A stretch of DNA of 64,000 bases from positions 1 to 64,000 of the forward strand of contig CAYXAP010000005.1 of the NCBI GenBank assembly GCA_964462035.1, read 5' to 3'. Every line of letters starts with the position of its first letter. Position 1 is the first letter of the stretch. Under the pieces are notes generated by a model, which saw only the letters and a program-made list of their open reading frames with translations, did not search any database and was not told where the DNA came from. A program made the position numbers and the translations under genes. Shown piece by piece: positions 17,893 through 26,339 of the stretch. The stretch is from UBA1660 sp964462035 (GTDB taxonomy: Bacteria; Myxococcota_A; Polyangia; Polyangiales; Houyiibacteriaceae).

Positions 17893-19721
17893 TCGCGCGC
17901 ACCTCGCCACACCAGGCCGACGTTCGCCGCGCTCAGCGCCCCACCGGCGCCGATGATCTCGTAGATCCATGCGGGAAAGAACGCGGCCAGGATCAGCGTG
18001 GGGACCTGAATCAACGGGCTCAGGGCGAAGCGCCAATCCAACAACACCGTGAGCGCACCGAAGGCCAAGAGGTAGAGCATGGGCGTGAGCGCGAGGGACA
18101 CGGCGAAGGGCAGGCCGAGCTGCCACGACGAGAGCCAGTGCAGCTGGGTCAGCGCGAACGTGAAGATGCAGATGCCGAAGAGGCTGGAGTTCGCGCGATT
18201 TCGAAACAGCTCGGCTCGCCTCAGCCAGGCGTAGGGCGTGAAGACGGCGAGCATCAGGACACCGGTCACACCCATGTCGGCGTAGCCGAGCTGGTGGATG
18301 TCGGTTCGTTCGGCCCATCCCATGCCGACGTTGACCGCCAGGAAGAGCAGGCCGACTCCGACCCCCAGGCGACGGCGAAAGTCGCGCCCTTCGTCGAGGT
18401 CGTGGTCCTTCGCCAGGCTCTCCAGTGCGGCGATGTGGGCCGCGCGCTTTTCCTCCCGGGCGAGGAGCACGTCCAGCCGGCGACGCAACGAGGGGCTCTC
18501 GACGCCGAGCTCGCGCAGATAGCTCTCCGCCAGTGTCGGCCGCTCCACGCGAAGCGCCCACTCGACCATCGGTTCGTAGAGTCGCCGGTGGAGCTCGGGC
18601 AGCGCCGGATGGTCAGGCCACGCTTCGCGCGCCGCGCGCAAGGCGAAGCGCGCACCGCCGAACTCGCGTTGCACGTCGCTCTCGGTCGCGCCGTCGGCCA
18701 GCGACGCCTCGAGCTCGGCGATCTCCTTCTCCGCGTCCCGAACGAGCTCGTCGGCTTCGCGGTGCGACGCAAAGACCTCCACCGCTTCCCGGAGCGCGCG
18801 CACGCTCGCGAAGCGCCGCTCGGGGTCGACGTGCATTCCTCGATGCAAGATCGCGAGCAGTTCCTCGTTCGCTTCGTCGAGTCGCACCGGTTCGGACTTG
18901 TAGGCCTGAAAGAGGCGCACCATCACGCTCTCGCCACGATGCGGAGGGCGACCGGTCACGAGCTCGTGCAGGACGGCGGTGAGGAGGTAGACATCCGTCC
19001 GTTCGCTGATGCGGTCGCCCGCACCGAGCGCGAGCTCTGGCGCCATGTAGTCGGGCGTTCCCGCAATCGAGCGAATCTCGCGTGCGGGCGGCAGCCACGC
19101 CGGTGCGTCATCGACGCCTGCCGCGAGCCCCCAGTCCACCACGTAGACTTCTCCGAACGCGCCAATCATGACGTTGGCCGGCTTGAGGTCGAGGTGCAGC
19201 ACGCCCTGGCTGTGGGCGAAGTCGATGGCGTTGCACACCTGCAAGAACGTGCGCAGATGCGCGCCGAGCGGGTCCGGGCCCGGGGCGTCGTCCTGCAGCA
19301 CGGAGCTCCAGCTCCGGCCCTCGACGCGCTTCATGACGACGGCGACACCCTGATCGTGCGGCGCCAGGGTGTGCACCGGGACGATGTTGGGGTGCTCGAG
19401 GCTGCCGCCGACCCACGCTTCCTTGAGCAGGCTTCGAAAGGCCCGGGGGTCGGAGTCTTCGCCCAGGTGTTTCACCGCGACCTCGCGACGGACGGAGGGC
19501 TGATGCGCGGAACGCACCACCCCCATGCCTCCGCGTCCGATCACCTCCTGCAGCGCGACCTCTTCGCCGACGACGAGGCGGCGAGGTGAGGAAGCGTCGC
19601 TCTCGGGGGCGGCGAGGGTCCGTTCGGTGGCCGCGATCGTGCCGTCCTCGCGCTCCTGGATGTCGTCGGGTGTGAGCCCGTTCGACTTCCACGCGAGGGT
19701 CAACGCATCGAGAGCGGACAT
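17889..19721 (-). CDS. Membrane Ser/Thr kinase, HLD/DWG type (twin 1)
   Basis: A 610-residue kinase and first gene of a two-gene unit. The ATG at 19721 is preferred over one 15 codons upstream because it aligns with the twin and has TAGAGT ending 7 nt before it. Features: GRGGMGVV 62-69, Lys84, HLDLKPAN 176-183, DWG 196-198. A short N-terminal segment (LTPDDIQEREDGTI) also recurs in the twin as LSPSQLRAEDDGTI and is a shared N-terminal module of about 45 residues. The C-terminus has several transmembrane helices. Both twins could form a heteromeric membrane complex; this is inferred from translational coupling. Confidence 0.85.
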   Translation of the reverse strand: MSALDALTLAWKSNGLTPDDIQEREDGTIAATERTLAAPESDASSPRRLVVGEEVALQEVIGRGGMGVVRSAHQPSVRREVAVKHLGEDSDPRAFRSLLKEAWVGGSLEHPNIVPVHTLAPHDQGVAVVMKRVEGRSWSSVLQDDAPGPDPLGAHLRTFLQVCNAIDFAHSQGVLHLDLKPANVMIGAFGEVYVVDWGLAAGVDDAPAWLPPAREIRSIAGTPDYMAPELALGAGDRISERTDVYLLTAVLHELVTGRPPHRGESVMVRLFQAYKSEPVRLDEANEELLAILHRGMHVDPERRFASVRALREAVEVFASHREADELVRDAEKEIAELEASLADGATESDVQREFGGARFALRAAREAWPDHPALPELHRRLYEPMVEWALRVERPTLAESYLRELGVESPSLRRRLDVLLAREEKRAAHIAALESLAKDHDLDEGRDFRRRLGVGVGLLFLAVNVGMGWAERTDIHQLGYADMGVTGVLMLAVFTPYAWLRRAELFRNRANSSLFGICIFTFALTQLHWLSSWQLGLPFAVSLALTPMLYLLAFGALTVLLDWRFALSPLIQVPTLILAAFFPAWIYEIIGAGGALSAANVGLVWRGARE

Positions 19722-19728
19722 CGTCGCT

Positions 19729-19734
19729 ACTCTA
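19729..19734 (-). promoter_or_regulatory. Putative -10 element for twin-kinase unit
   Basis: TAGAGT on the minus strand, ending 7 nt before the ATG at 19721. An overlapping TATAGA is the alternative register. Confidence 0.4.
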
Positions 19735-19897
19735 TACACCGCCGGCGGATCTCGGGGTGAGACCACTGGTCGATCTGCTTCGGGGGCTCAGGGCGTCCCG
19801 CATGCTCCGCGGCGACGCAACCGAGCGGTGGCCGGTGCGAAGAGGGGCCATTCGTCGCCCGGCGGCTCTTCGCCGGGGACGCACCCGTGGAGACCCC

Positions 19898-20329
19898 ATG
19901 TACCCCCGATCCTCGAACAATCCCTTCTACTGGTACGCACGCTGCTTTCGCCGCTTCGCCGACTTCGGCGGTCGCTCGAGGCGCAAGGAGTACTGGTGGT
20001 TCGCGCTCATCAACATGCTCGCCACGCTCGTCCTGACCGTGGTCGGCGTCGTTCTCGCCGACTACCCGGGCGACCCCGTCACGTCGGTGCCCTTCTACCT
20101 CTACGTCGCCGTGGTCCTCGTGCCGAGCCTCGCGGTCTCGGTCCGCCGGCTCCACGACACCGGCCGCTCGGGGCTCTGGGTCCTGCTGCAGGCGATCCCA
20201 TACGTGGGCCCGGTTGTCGTCTTCGTCTTCCTGGTGATGGACGGCGACGCCGGCCCGAACCAGTACGGTCCCGACCCCAAGGCACCCGCGCCGGTCGACC
20301 TCGGTGACCTCGAAGAGGTCTTCGCCTGA
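19898..20329 (+). CDS. DUF805 family membrane protein
   Basis: A 143-residue inner-membrane protein of the DUF805 (YhaH-like) family. The ATG at 19898 gives the typical family N-terminus: a FYWYARCFRRFADFGGRSRRKEYWWF segment, recognisable by its aromatic and FxGRxxRxEYW pattern. Two or three further helices follow, and RRLHDTGRSGLW is the diagnostic central motif. Function in the family is unknown. The frame upstream to 19757 reads as Arg-rich non-coding sequence and is excluded. It is divergent from the twin kinases. The downstream gap 20330-20502 to the convergent lipoprotein shows nothing I can name. Confidence 0.85.
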   Translation: MYPRSSNNPFYWYARCFRRFADFGGRSRRKEYWWFALINMLATLVLTVVGVVLADYPGDPVTSVPFYLYVAVVLVPSLAVSVRRLHDTGRSGLWVLLQAIPYVGPVVVFVFLVMDGDAGPNQYGPDPKAPAPVDLGDLEEVFA

Positions 20330-20502
20330 ATCGTGCTCCTGTGATGCGCTCGACCCGGTATCCGACTGCTGACGGTCGAGTACCGCCAGGCTGAAGAGGT
20401 CGTGCTGAGCACGCCCATGACTCTCATCGAGCCTTTGGGATCGGAAACGGCGGAGGCGGAGATCCGATCGTCGAAGCGGACCGTCACTCGGCCCAGCCAG
20501 CG

Positions 20503-21588
20503 CTACGGGCCAGCGAGGGGTGGGAGCGACAGCGGCTCGGCGCGCTCGGCCAGCGCGTCGAGGCGCGCCTCGGTTCGCCGCCCCGCGTGGTAACAGACGA
20601 GCCGGTCGTCGGTCAGGACGCAGAGCCGGTTGCCCTTCAGCTGCACCTGCAGGGCGCCGTCGACGTTCGGGATCCACGTCCGCTCCTCCCCCTCCGCGCA
20701 CGGGAGCGCGTCGAGGAAGGGGCAGAGGCAACCCACGCGCCCTCCCTCGGTCACGAAGCAGAGCCCTTCGTCGGCGCTGATGTCCACCACCCGCTCGTCG
20801 ACCGGGATCGCCTCGGCGAGGTTCTGGCGGAGTGCGTCCGGCATCGTGACCGTCGAGGTCATGCGCACGCGGTTCCAGCACCGGACCTCGCCCGCGGTCG
20901 TCCGCACGCAAGTCGGCGTGTCGGTGATCTCGATCGCGTCGTCGACCGATGGGACAGGCTCCCAGCGCTGCTCGCCGAAGTCGCTCCACACGTCGCGGAA
21001 GTAGACGGCCCCGCCCACGACCGCGAAGCGCGTGCTCGCCGGAGTCGCGTTCGGGCTCGACACGGGCGGGTAGGAGGTGATCTCGCCCTCGGCCACTTCG
21101 TGGAGCCGCTCCGCCAAGGAGCGGGGCACGCAGTCGTCGTAATCGCTCTGCCTGGGCGAGGAGGGGTGCTCGAGGTTCAGCCACGCGAGGGTCGTTTCCT
21201 CGCCGACGATGGCGCCGGGGGCGAGGCAGCGGGCCTCGATCGGGACGCGCACGGGCGCCCGGTCCAGATCGAGCGCGCGCGGCCACTCCGGTTGGCCATT
21301 GGGCACGGTCGCCATCCGGTAGGCGGGCCAGCAGTACGTCGCCTCGCCGCTCGCGACGCAGAACGAGTAGTCCTCGCTGAACATCATGCGGGGCCGCACC
21401 CGGGCATGCGGCGGCAGTGGCTCCCGGTTGGCCGGCGCAGCCTCGGTCGGCTCGGCCTCGACCGCGCCGACCGTGTCGTCACCGAGAGCCTCCGCCTCCA
21501 TCGCGGAGACGGCTGGTGCCTCCGTCTGCGGCGCTCCGCAGCTCGCGAGGAAGAACGCGACCACGGTCGCGCGGGCCCACGGGTTCAT
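20503..21588 (-). CDS. Lipoprotein with RCC1-like repeat segments
   Basis: A 361-residue lipoprotein of unknown function. The ATG at 21588 is chosen over one at 21666 because it starts a clean signal ending in FLASC (about Cys17). The mature chain begins with an Ala/Glu-rich low-complexity linker, then holds four short segments of the type CV-T--G-V-CW (FCVASGEATYCWP, TCVRTTAGEVRCWN, LCFVTEGGRVGCLC, LCVLTDDRLVCYH). Such segments are seen in the degenerate RCC1-like beta-propellers abundant in myxobacteria. The paired cysteines are probably disulfide-linked. The upstream gap 21589-21776 to the next gene contains no recognisable element. Confidence 0.75.
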   Translation of the reverse strand: MNPWARATVVAFFLASCGAPQTEAPAVSAMEAEALGDDTVGAVEAEPTEAAPANREPLPPHARVRPRMMFSEDYSFCVASGEATYCWPAYRMATVPNGQPEWPRALDLDRAPVRVPIEARCLAPGAIVGEETTLAWLNLEHPSSPRQSDYDDCVPRSLAERLHEVAEGEITSYPPVSSPNATPASTRFAVVGGAVYFRDVWSDFGEQRWEPVPSVDDAIEITDTPTCVRTTAGEVRCWNRVRMTSTVTMPDALRQNLAEAIPVDERVVDISADEGLCFVTEGGRVGCLCPFLDALPCAEGEERTWIPNVDGALQVQLKGNRLCVLTDDRLVCYHAGRRTEARLDALAERAEPLSLPPLAGP

Positions 21589-21776
21589 CGGCGACCTCTG
21601 GTGAGGCGGTGAGAACGAGCGCTCGGTCATCGCGCCCATCATGAACGCTGACGCCGATCCCGCCACCTGCTCTCAGCTCTCAGCTCTCGAGGAGCTCGGA
21701 GACCGGTCGTCCTGCGCTCGCCGAGAGCTACCGACGAAGGATTCCGAACGAGAGGCAGCCATGCATCGTCGCCACC

Positions 21777-23441
21777 TCATTCACCGACCATCACTCGGAA
21801 GAAGGTGCGAGACACCGGTGTCTGGTACGCGACACGCGCCTCCGCCAGCGACACTTCGTGCGGACCCGAGCAGCGGGCGACGACCTCGACCAGGTCGGGC
21901 CCCAGGCGCGGGCGCTCCATGTCGAGCTCGCAATCGTCCCCACCGGCGACCGTGAGCTCCAACGGGGTCGGAGTCTCGCTGGACCACTCGCTCACCAACA
22001 CCTCCCAGCGGCCCTCGCCGCCAACGCTACGGCCGACCAGGAAGTGGCCGCGAGCCAACGGCTGCGCGTGGGCGCCGCCGAGATCTTCTCCGACCGCGAA
22101 GTGGCGGTCGTGGTTCAGCTCCCCGGTGTCCGGCGAGAGCTCGACGATCCATAGACCAGCGCCCGTCACCTCGGGGGACGGCGTCCAAGTCTCCGACGAC
22201 GGGCCCTCGTTGTGCAGCACCGGCGCCTCGCCATCGTCTCGGTCGATGAGCGCCGCCCAAACGCCTCCGGTCGTCGTTCCAGCCGAGTACACGTGAGCCC
22301 CGTCCACCGACACACGCCGGAGGATCGATCGCCCCGCTCCCACCGCCGTGAAGATGGCGCGGTCGAGTCTGGAGATGTGGATTCCGTTCGGATCGGTCGC
22401 CCGGGGGTCCACGGGCCAGAGCTCCCCGGGTGGTGGGTCCCCCCGGCCGTCCCACTGGACTTCCAACCAGCTCTCCGACGGTTCGGAGTCGCGGAACGGA
22501 GGCAGCGGCTCGTAGGTGTTCGTTCCGAAGGACGTACGCCCGGTGATCTCCAGGTGTAGCCGCACCATTCCCTCGTCTCGAGACGCAAAGACCCACGTGG
22601 TCGACGCCCACGACGACCCTTCGCCGGTGGCTGGATCGAAGCGCACCAGGCCCTGGAAACCGCGACTGACACGACTTCCGAGCAGCATGCCCTCGCCCGC
22701 CACTCTGAGGCCCCAGAGCAGGTCGGTGCCGTCCCCCCAAGGGATGAAGGACGTGGCGCTCGTACCGGACGCGACCTGCAAGACCTCTCTCGGTGCGGTC
22801 AGACCCGAGGGACCCACCCAAGCGGTGAACGAGTGGCGCTCTCCCTCCGCGCCGACGGAGACTCCATCGATCACGGCCGTTCGAGTCGTTTCGGCCAACA
22901 CCCATGGTGTCCCGTCCGCGCCCACCCCCAGATGTCTCACCTCGACACCCTCCGGTGTGGGGACCACGCGCAGTCCGCCGTCCGTCGCCCAGCGCACCAG
23001 GACTGGCACGTCGACGAGCTCGTCTCCCAGCCGTCGACGGTCCACCCCACCAGCGCGGCCGACGAAGAACCACTTCGCGGCATCCTCCCGCCCGACCTCA
23101 CGGGTGCCATCGGTCACGAGCCATCGAAACTCCCCGGGGCTCGCGCGCCAGCCGTAGAGGGCGAACGGCGCCTCGAGACGCAGGACGGAGGAGTCGTGGC
23201 GATGGAGCTCGACCACCCCGCTTCCCCGAAGCTCCAGGTCCGTCCCACGGACGAGTGGAACGTCGCGACCTCCGAACCCCAGGTATCGCTCGACGGAGAC
23301 CGTGGGTCCGGTGCTGCCGGGGCCCCCATCGGCGTCGGAGACCGTGGCGCTACGCTCACAGCCTCCCAGGAGCGCCTGCGACGCGACGACGAGGAGTCCG
23401 AGCAGTCGCGTGCCCCTCGTCGTTGGGCGCCCGCACGGCAT
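21777..23441 (-). CDS. Large lipoprotein, probable beta-propeller, unknown
   Basis: A 554-residue lipoprotein. The signal ends in LLGGC (about Cys28), followed by an Asp/Gly-rich linker. The body is rich in predicted beta strands with repeated GVWAALIDRD, WVGPSG and WVFASRDEG type turns, resembling beta-propeller exported proteins of myxobacteria. No catalytic residues are recognisable. It is divergent from the gene at 23588; a TACGAT hexamer lies well upstream of the ATG, so this gene probably has a short leader. Function unknown. Confidence 0.72.
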   Translation of the reverse strand: MPCGRPTTRGTRLLGLLVVASQALLGGCERSATVSDADGGPGSTGPTVSVERYLGFGGRDVPLVRGTDLELRGSGVVELHRHDSSVLRLEAPFALYGWRASPGEFRWLVTDGTREVGREDAAKWFFVGRAGGVDRRRLGDELVDVPVLVRWATDGGLRVVPTPEGVEVRHLGVGADGTPWVLAETTRTAVIDGVSVGAEGERHSFTAWVGPSGLTAPREVLQVASGTSATSFIPWGDGTDLLWGLRVAGEGMLLGSRVSRGFQGLVRFDPATGEGSSWASTTWVFASRDEGMVRLHLEITGRTSFGTNTYEPLPPFRDSEPSESWLEVQWDGRGDPPPGELWPVDPRATDPNGIHISRLDRAIFTAVGAGRSILRRVSVDGAHVYSAGTTTGGVWAALIDRDDGEAPVLHNEGPSSETWTPSPEVTGAGLWIVELSPDTGELNHDRHFAVGEDLGGAHAQPLARGHFLVGRSVGGEGRWEVLVSEWSSETPTPLELTVAGGDDCELDMERPRLGPDLVEVVARCSGPHEVSLAEARVAYQTPVSRTFFRVMVGE

Positions 23442-23587
23442 GATCGAGACGGGGTCGATGGCGCCATCGTAGTCGATCGGCTCTGCGGCAGCCCACGGGC
23501 AGTCCAGGCGGCTGCCGGCCGCCCCGAATCGCCCGTCGCGACGGCGGCGTAAGTGACAGGAGCCCGACCGGCTGGGGAGGATGAGCC

Positions 23588-25477
23588 ATGCGCTTCCTCT
23601 CCATGCTCCCGATGCTCTTGGTCCTCACGGTCGGTGGGTCGGCCCGCGCGCAGGAGCGCTGCTCGTCCATCGACATCGTCTCGCCCGTTCCCCGCAACGA
23701 AGGGGCTCGGTCGGTCGAGAGCTGCACCGACTGCAGTGACGAGGGTCAGGTGACGATCACCTTCTCGTTCGAGAGCGAGGTACCCTGCGGTCGCTTCGTC
23801 GATGGTCAGCCCTGGGTGCTCGACGAGGGCTCGGGCGTGACCATCACGGGCATCACCCCGGCGGTCACCGCCGACTGCGGGGCGGACACCTGCAACGGGT
23901 GGATGGTGAACACGACCGGCGGTCAGGCCCTGGATGGCCGCAGCCGCTACGACGCCGAGTCCGAGCCTCCCGTGCGGAACCCCAGCGCGGACGGGCCCTT
24001 CGTGGCGACCGCGGGGAGCAGCATCCTGAAAGCGGTCTCGTTCCAGGACGAGGTGGTGGGCGCCGACTGTCGGCTCCGGGACGTCCTGGGCTCGGAGCCG
24101 CGTCACTGCCTCTACTTCGCGGGCGTGCTGACCGTGCTCGGCGAAGCCCCGGCCGACGGAACGGGCGAAGGCTACTTCCGCCCACCCTACGCCGGACCCG
24201 CCAAGCCGCTCATCCCGGTGTCCGACGCCCGTCTCGACCGGCTCCCGTCGCTGCCGCTGAGTGCGGTGGAAGAGCACCCCGACCGGGAGCGAGCCGAACG
24301 CATGCTCTGCTCGGTACCCCTCGAGTTCATGGGCACGTACGTCCAAGAGCGATTCAGCGCTTTCCTCAACGTCGACGAGAGCCGCGGGTACTACGGCTAC
24401 GTGTCCACGCGCCTCGGTGACTACTTGCTGCGTGCGCTCTTCGAAGACCGCACCGATCGCATGGCCGCCTGTTTGGTACAGCGAGGCATCGATCTGCACC
24501 ACATGGCCATTCCGCCGGTGGAGACCGCATGGGGCGCCAACGGTGGCCATGGGCAGGGCCGCATGGTCTGGCCCTACCTCGCCGCGGCTCTCCTCGAGCG
24601 CCCCGACTGGGCCGACGCGCTCGACGCGCTGCCGCCCGGGCGCTTCGCGGAGCGTTCCCAGGTCTACTGGAGCCCGCTCGCTGACCCCGAGGGCGAGCGG
24701 GGCGAGGCGGGTGAGGTGCTCTACGGCGCGCATCCGGCCGAGGGTGGGCTCGGCATGTGTCAGACCAGCGAGTACTTCGGTCGGTGCTACCCGGACTGGC
24801 CGGGCTCCTGCAATCGTGTCTGCGCCGATCCCTTCGGGCTCATCGACGGAGGCAGCCCGGGGGGCAGCTACCAGGAGATCTTCTCACCGGCCTCCCGGGC
24901 CTTCGCGCTGACCGCGCGCCTGGTCCCCGACGTGGCCGCCGAGTTCCCGCGCGACCACGGCAAGGCGCTGATCCTCGACTACGTCGATCGCTGGGTGGAG
25001 CACGGCACCTGGGCCGCCCCGGACCCCTGCGACGCGGCGGACCCGCTCGCCGACTCGAGCCCCTCCGGCTGCGCCTCCGAGCCGCTCGGAAGCTGCGTCT
25101 GCAACCCGGGAGACGGCCGCTACACCGACCGTCACGGGACGAGCGCCGACGGTGGCTCGGCGTACAAGACCCGCTATACGACCGACGTCTGGCAAGCGTT
25201 CCGCAGCTGCGCCACCGACTGCGGGTGTGCGGGCATGGACGGGCTCTGCGAGGCCGCCCCGCGGCCCGACGGCGGGGCCGGCGACCGCGACGCGGGCAGC
25301 GATCCCGTGGTGGACGGCAGCGCTCCGGCGCGAGACGGCGGCAGCGCCGGCGGGGACGACGACGGCGGCAGCGACGAGTCGGGAGGCTGCTCCACCGCGC
25401 CTGGGCCCGCCGGCGCCTGGCCGCTGCTGCTCGGGTGGCTCGCGTTCCGCCGCCGCGGAGGATCGAGACGGGGCTGA
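23588..25477 (+). CDS. Exported protein with MYXO-CTERM-like tail
   Basis: A 629-residue secreted protein with a Sec signal (cleavage after GGSARA). A good Shine-Dalgarno GGGGAGG lies about 8 nt before the ATG. The body has many cysteines (CSSIDIV, CTDCSDE, CGADTCNGW), consistent with an oxidising extracellular location, and an Asp/Gly-rich linker near residues 555-600. The C-terminus reads GGCSTAPGP, then a hydrophobic helix, then FRRRGGSRRG. That Cys/transmembrane/Arg arrangement matches the MYXO-CTERM sorting signal, thought to be processed at the Cys by a myxosortase and lipidated. No enzymatic domain is recognised. It is convergent with the thioesterase gene; gap 25478-25641 shows only imperfect inverted repeats. 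Confidence 0.78.
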   Translation: MRFLSMLPMLLVLTVGGSARAQERCSSIDIVSPVPRNEGARSVESCTDCSDEGQVTITFSFESEVPCGRFVDGQPWVLDEGSGVTITGITPAVTADCGADTCNGWMVNTTGGQALDGRSRYDAESEPPVRNPSADGPFVATAGSSILKAVSFQDEVVGADCRLRDVLGSEPRHCLYFAGVLTVLGEAPADGTGEGYFRPPYAGPAKPLIPVSDARLDRLPSLPLSAVEEHPDRERAERMLCSVPLEFMGTYVQERFSAFLNVDESRGYYGYVSTRLGDYLLRALFEDRTDRMAACLVQRGIDLHHMAIPPVETAWGANGGHGQGRMVWPYLAAALLERPDWADALDALPPGRFAERSQVYWSPLADPEGERGEAGEVLYGAHPAEGGLGMCQTSEYFGRCYPDWPGSCNRVCADPFGLIDGGSPGGSYQEIFSPASRAFALTARLVPDVAAEFPRDHGKALILDYVDRWVEHGTWAAPDPCDAADPLADSSPSGCASEPLGSCVCNPGDGRYTDRHGTSADGGSAYKTRYTTDVWQAFRSCATDCGCAGMDGLCEAAPRPDGGAGDRDAGSDPVVDGSAPARDGGSAGGDDDGGSDESGGCSTAPGPAGAWPLLLGWLAFRRRGGSRRG

Positions 25478-25641
25478 TGCGAAGCCGCCTCAGCCGGTCG
25501 GCCTGGACGATCATCGACCCGCTTCGATCGGTTCGCGTCGATCGCCTTGACCGCTCGTTCGAACGGGCGCTCGTGATGTGATTGCCCCGGATTGGCCGCC
25601 GCTGGACCTCGATGACTCGAGGGACCGGCCGAGCTGGTCGG

Positions 25642-26058
25642 TCAGCTCAACGCGTCGCGCACGCTCTGCGGCAGCCCGCGCGCCCGCAGCCGATCGAGGT
25701 CGATGCAGGCGAGGTGCACCGACGCCTCGAGCAGCAGGGTCTCCTCTCGCCAGACCCGGTAGTCGAAGCGGATCTTCGCGCGGCCGAGCTCGCCGACCCA
25801 GAGCTCCACGTGGAGCAGGTCGTCGAAGAAGGCCGGGAGGTGGTAGCGCACCTCCGCCTTCCAAACGGCGAACCCAGCCCGCTCGTCGCGCTCCATGGCG
25901 CGGAAGTCGATGCCGTGTTCGCGGAGCCAGGTGGCGCGGGCGTCCTCGAGCCAACGCAGATAGACCGCGTGGTGGACGATCCCGCTCTGATCGGTGTCGC
26001 CGTACCCCGCGCGCGTCTCGTGGAGCAAGCCCTCGCGCGGGGCCGGTGCGTCCGTCAC
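25642..26058 (-). CDS. Acyl-CoA/ACP thioesterase, hotdog (YbgC/4HBT) family
   Basis: A 138-residue hotdog-fold thioesterase. The GDTDQSGIVHH-AVYLRWLE motif at 20-38 carries the expected catalytic Asp (D23). Length is typical for YbgC-like enzymes. The GTG start lies 2 nt after the ACP stop, so it is translationally coupled to an acyl carrier protein and a fatty acyl-AMP ligase. It probably releases or edits acyl chains on that ACP; this role follows from the context, not from sequence. Confidence 0.9.
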   Translation of the reverse strand: MTDAPAPREGLLHETRAGYGDTDQSGIVHHAVYLRWLEDARATWLREHGIDFRAMERDERAGFAVWKAEVRYHLPAFFDDLLHVELWVGELGRAKIRFDYRVWREETLLLEASVHLACIDLDRLRARGLPQSVRDALS

Positions 26059-26060
26059 CG

Positions 26061-26306
26061 CTATTCGGCGGCGTCGATGGCCGCGAGCTTGGGCGCGACC
26101 AGACCGTAGACGCTGTTCAGATCCACGATCTGCTGCAGCTCTTCTTCGGGGATCGAGAGCTGGTAGGTCCGCTCCACGTCCGCCACGATCTCGATCGCCA
26201 TCATGCTGTCGATGCCGAGCTCCTTGAAGGGCACGTCATCCGGCACGTCGTCGATCTCGGCGACCTCCGCGATGATCTCGCGGAGCTTTTCCTTCAGCTG
26301 ATCCAT
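26061..26306 (-). CDS. Acyl carrier protein
   Basis: An 81-residue acyl carrier protein. GIDSMMAIEIV contains the phosphopantetheine attachment serine (residue 34 from the ATG at 26306). The frame continues to a TTG at 26318, but the ATG has a GGA about 6 nt upstream and gives a standard MDQLKEKLREII helix I. Net acidic, as usual. It sits between the fatty acyl-AMP ligase (33 nt upstream) and the thioesterase (2 nt downstream). It is thus likely a dedicated carrier for the ligase product rather than the housekeeping fatty acid ACP. Confidence 0.93.
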   Translation of the reverse strand: MDQLKEKLREIIAEVAEIDDVPDDVPFKELGIDSMMAIEIVADVERTYQLSIPEEELQQIVDLNSVYGLVAPKLAAIDAAE

Positions 26307-26339
26307 GGTTCCATCCAATCCGTAACTGCCGAGCTGCCC

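Noticed and set aside
17893..18561. Upstream extension of the second twin kinase
   Set aside because: Reads as Arg/Gly-rich shadow of twin 1 and the ATGA overlap marks the start at 17892.
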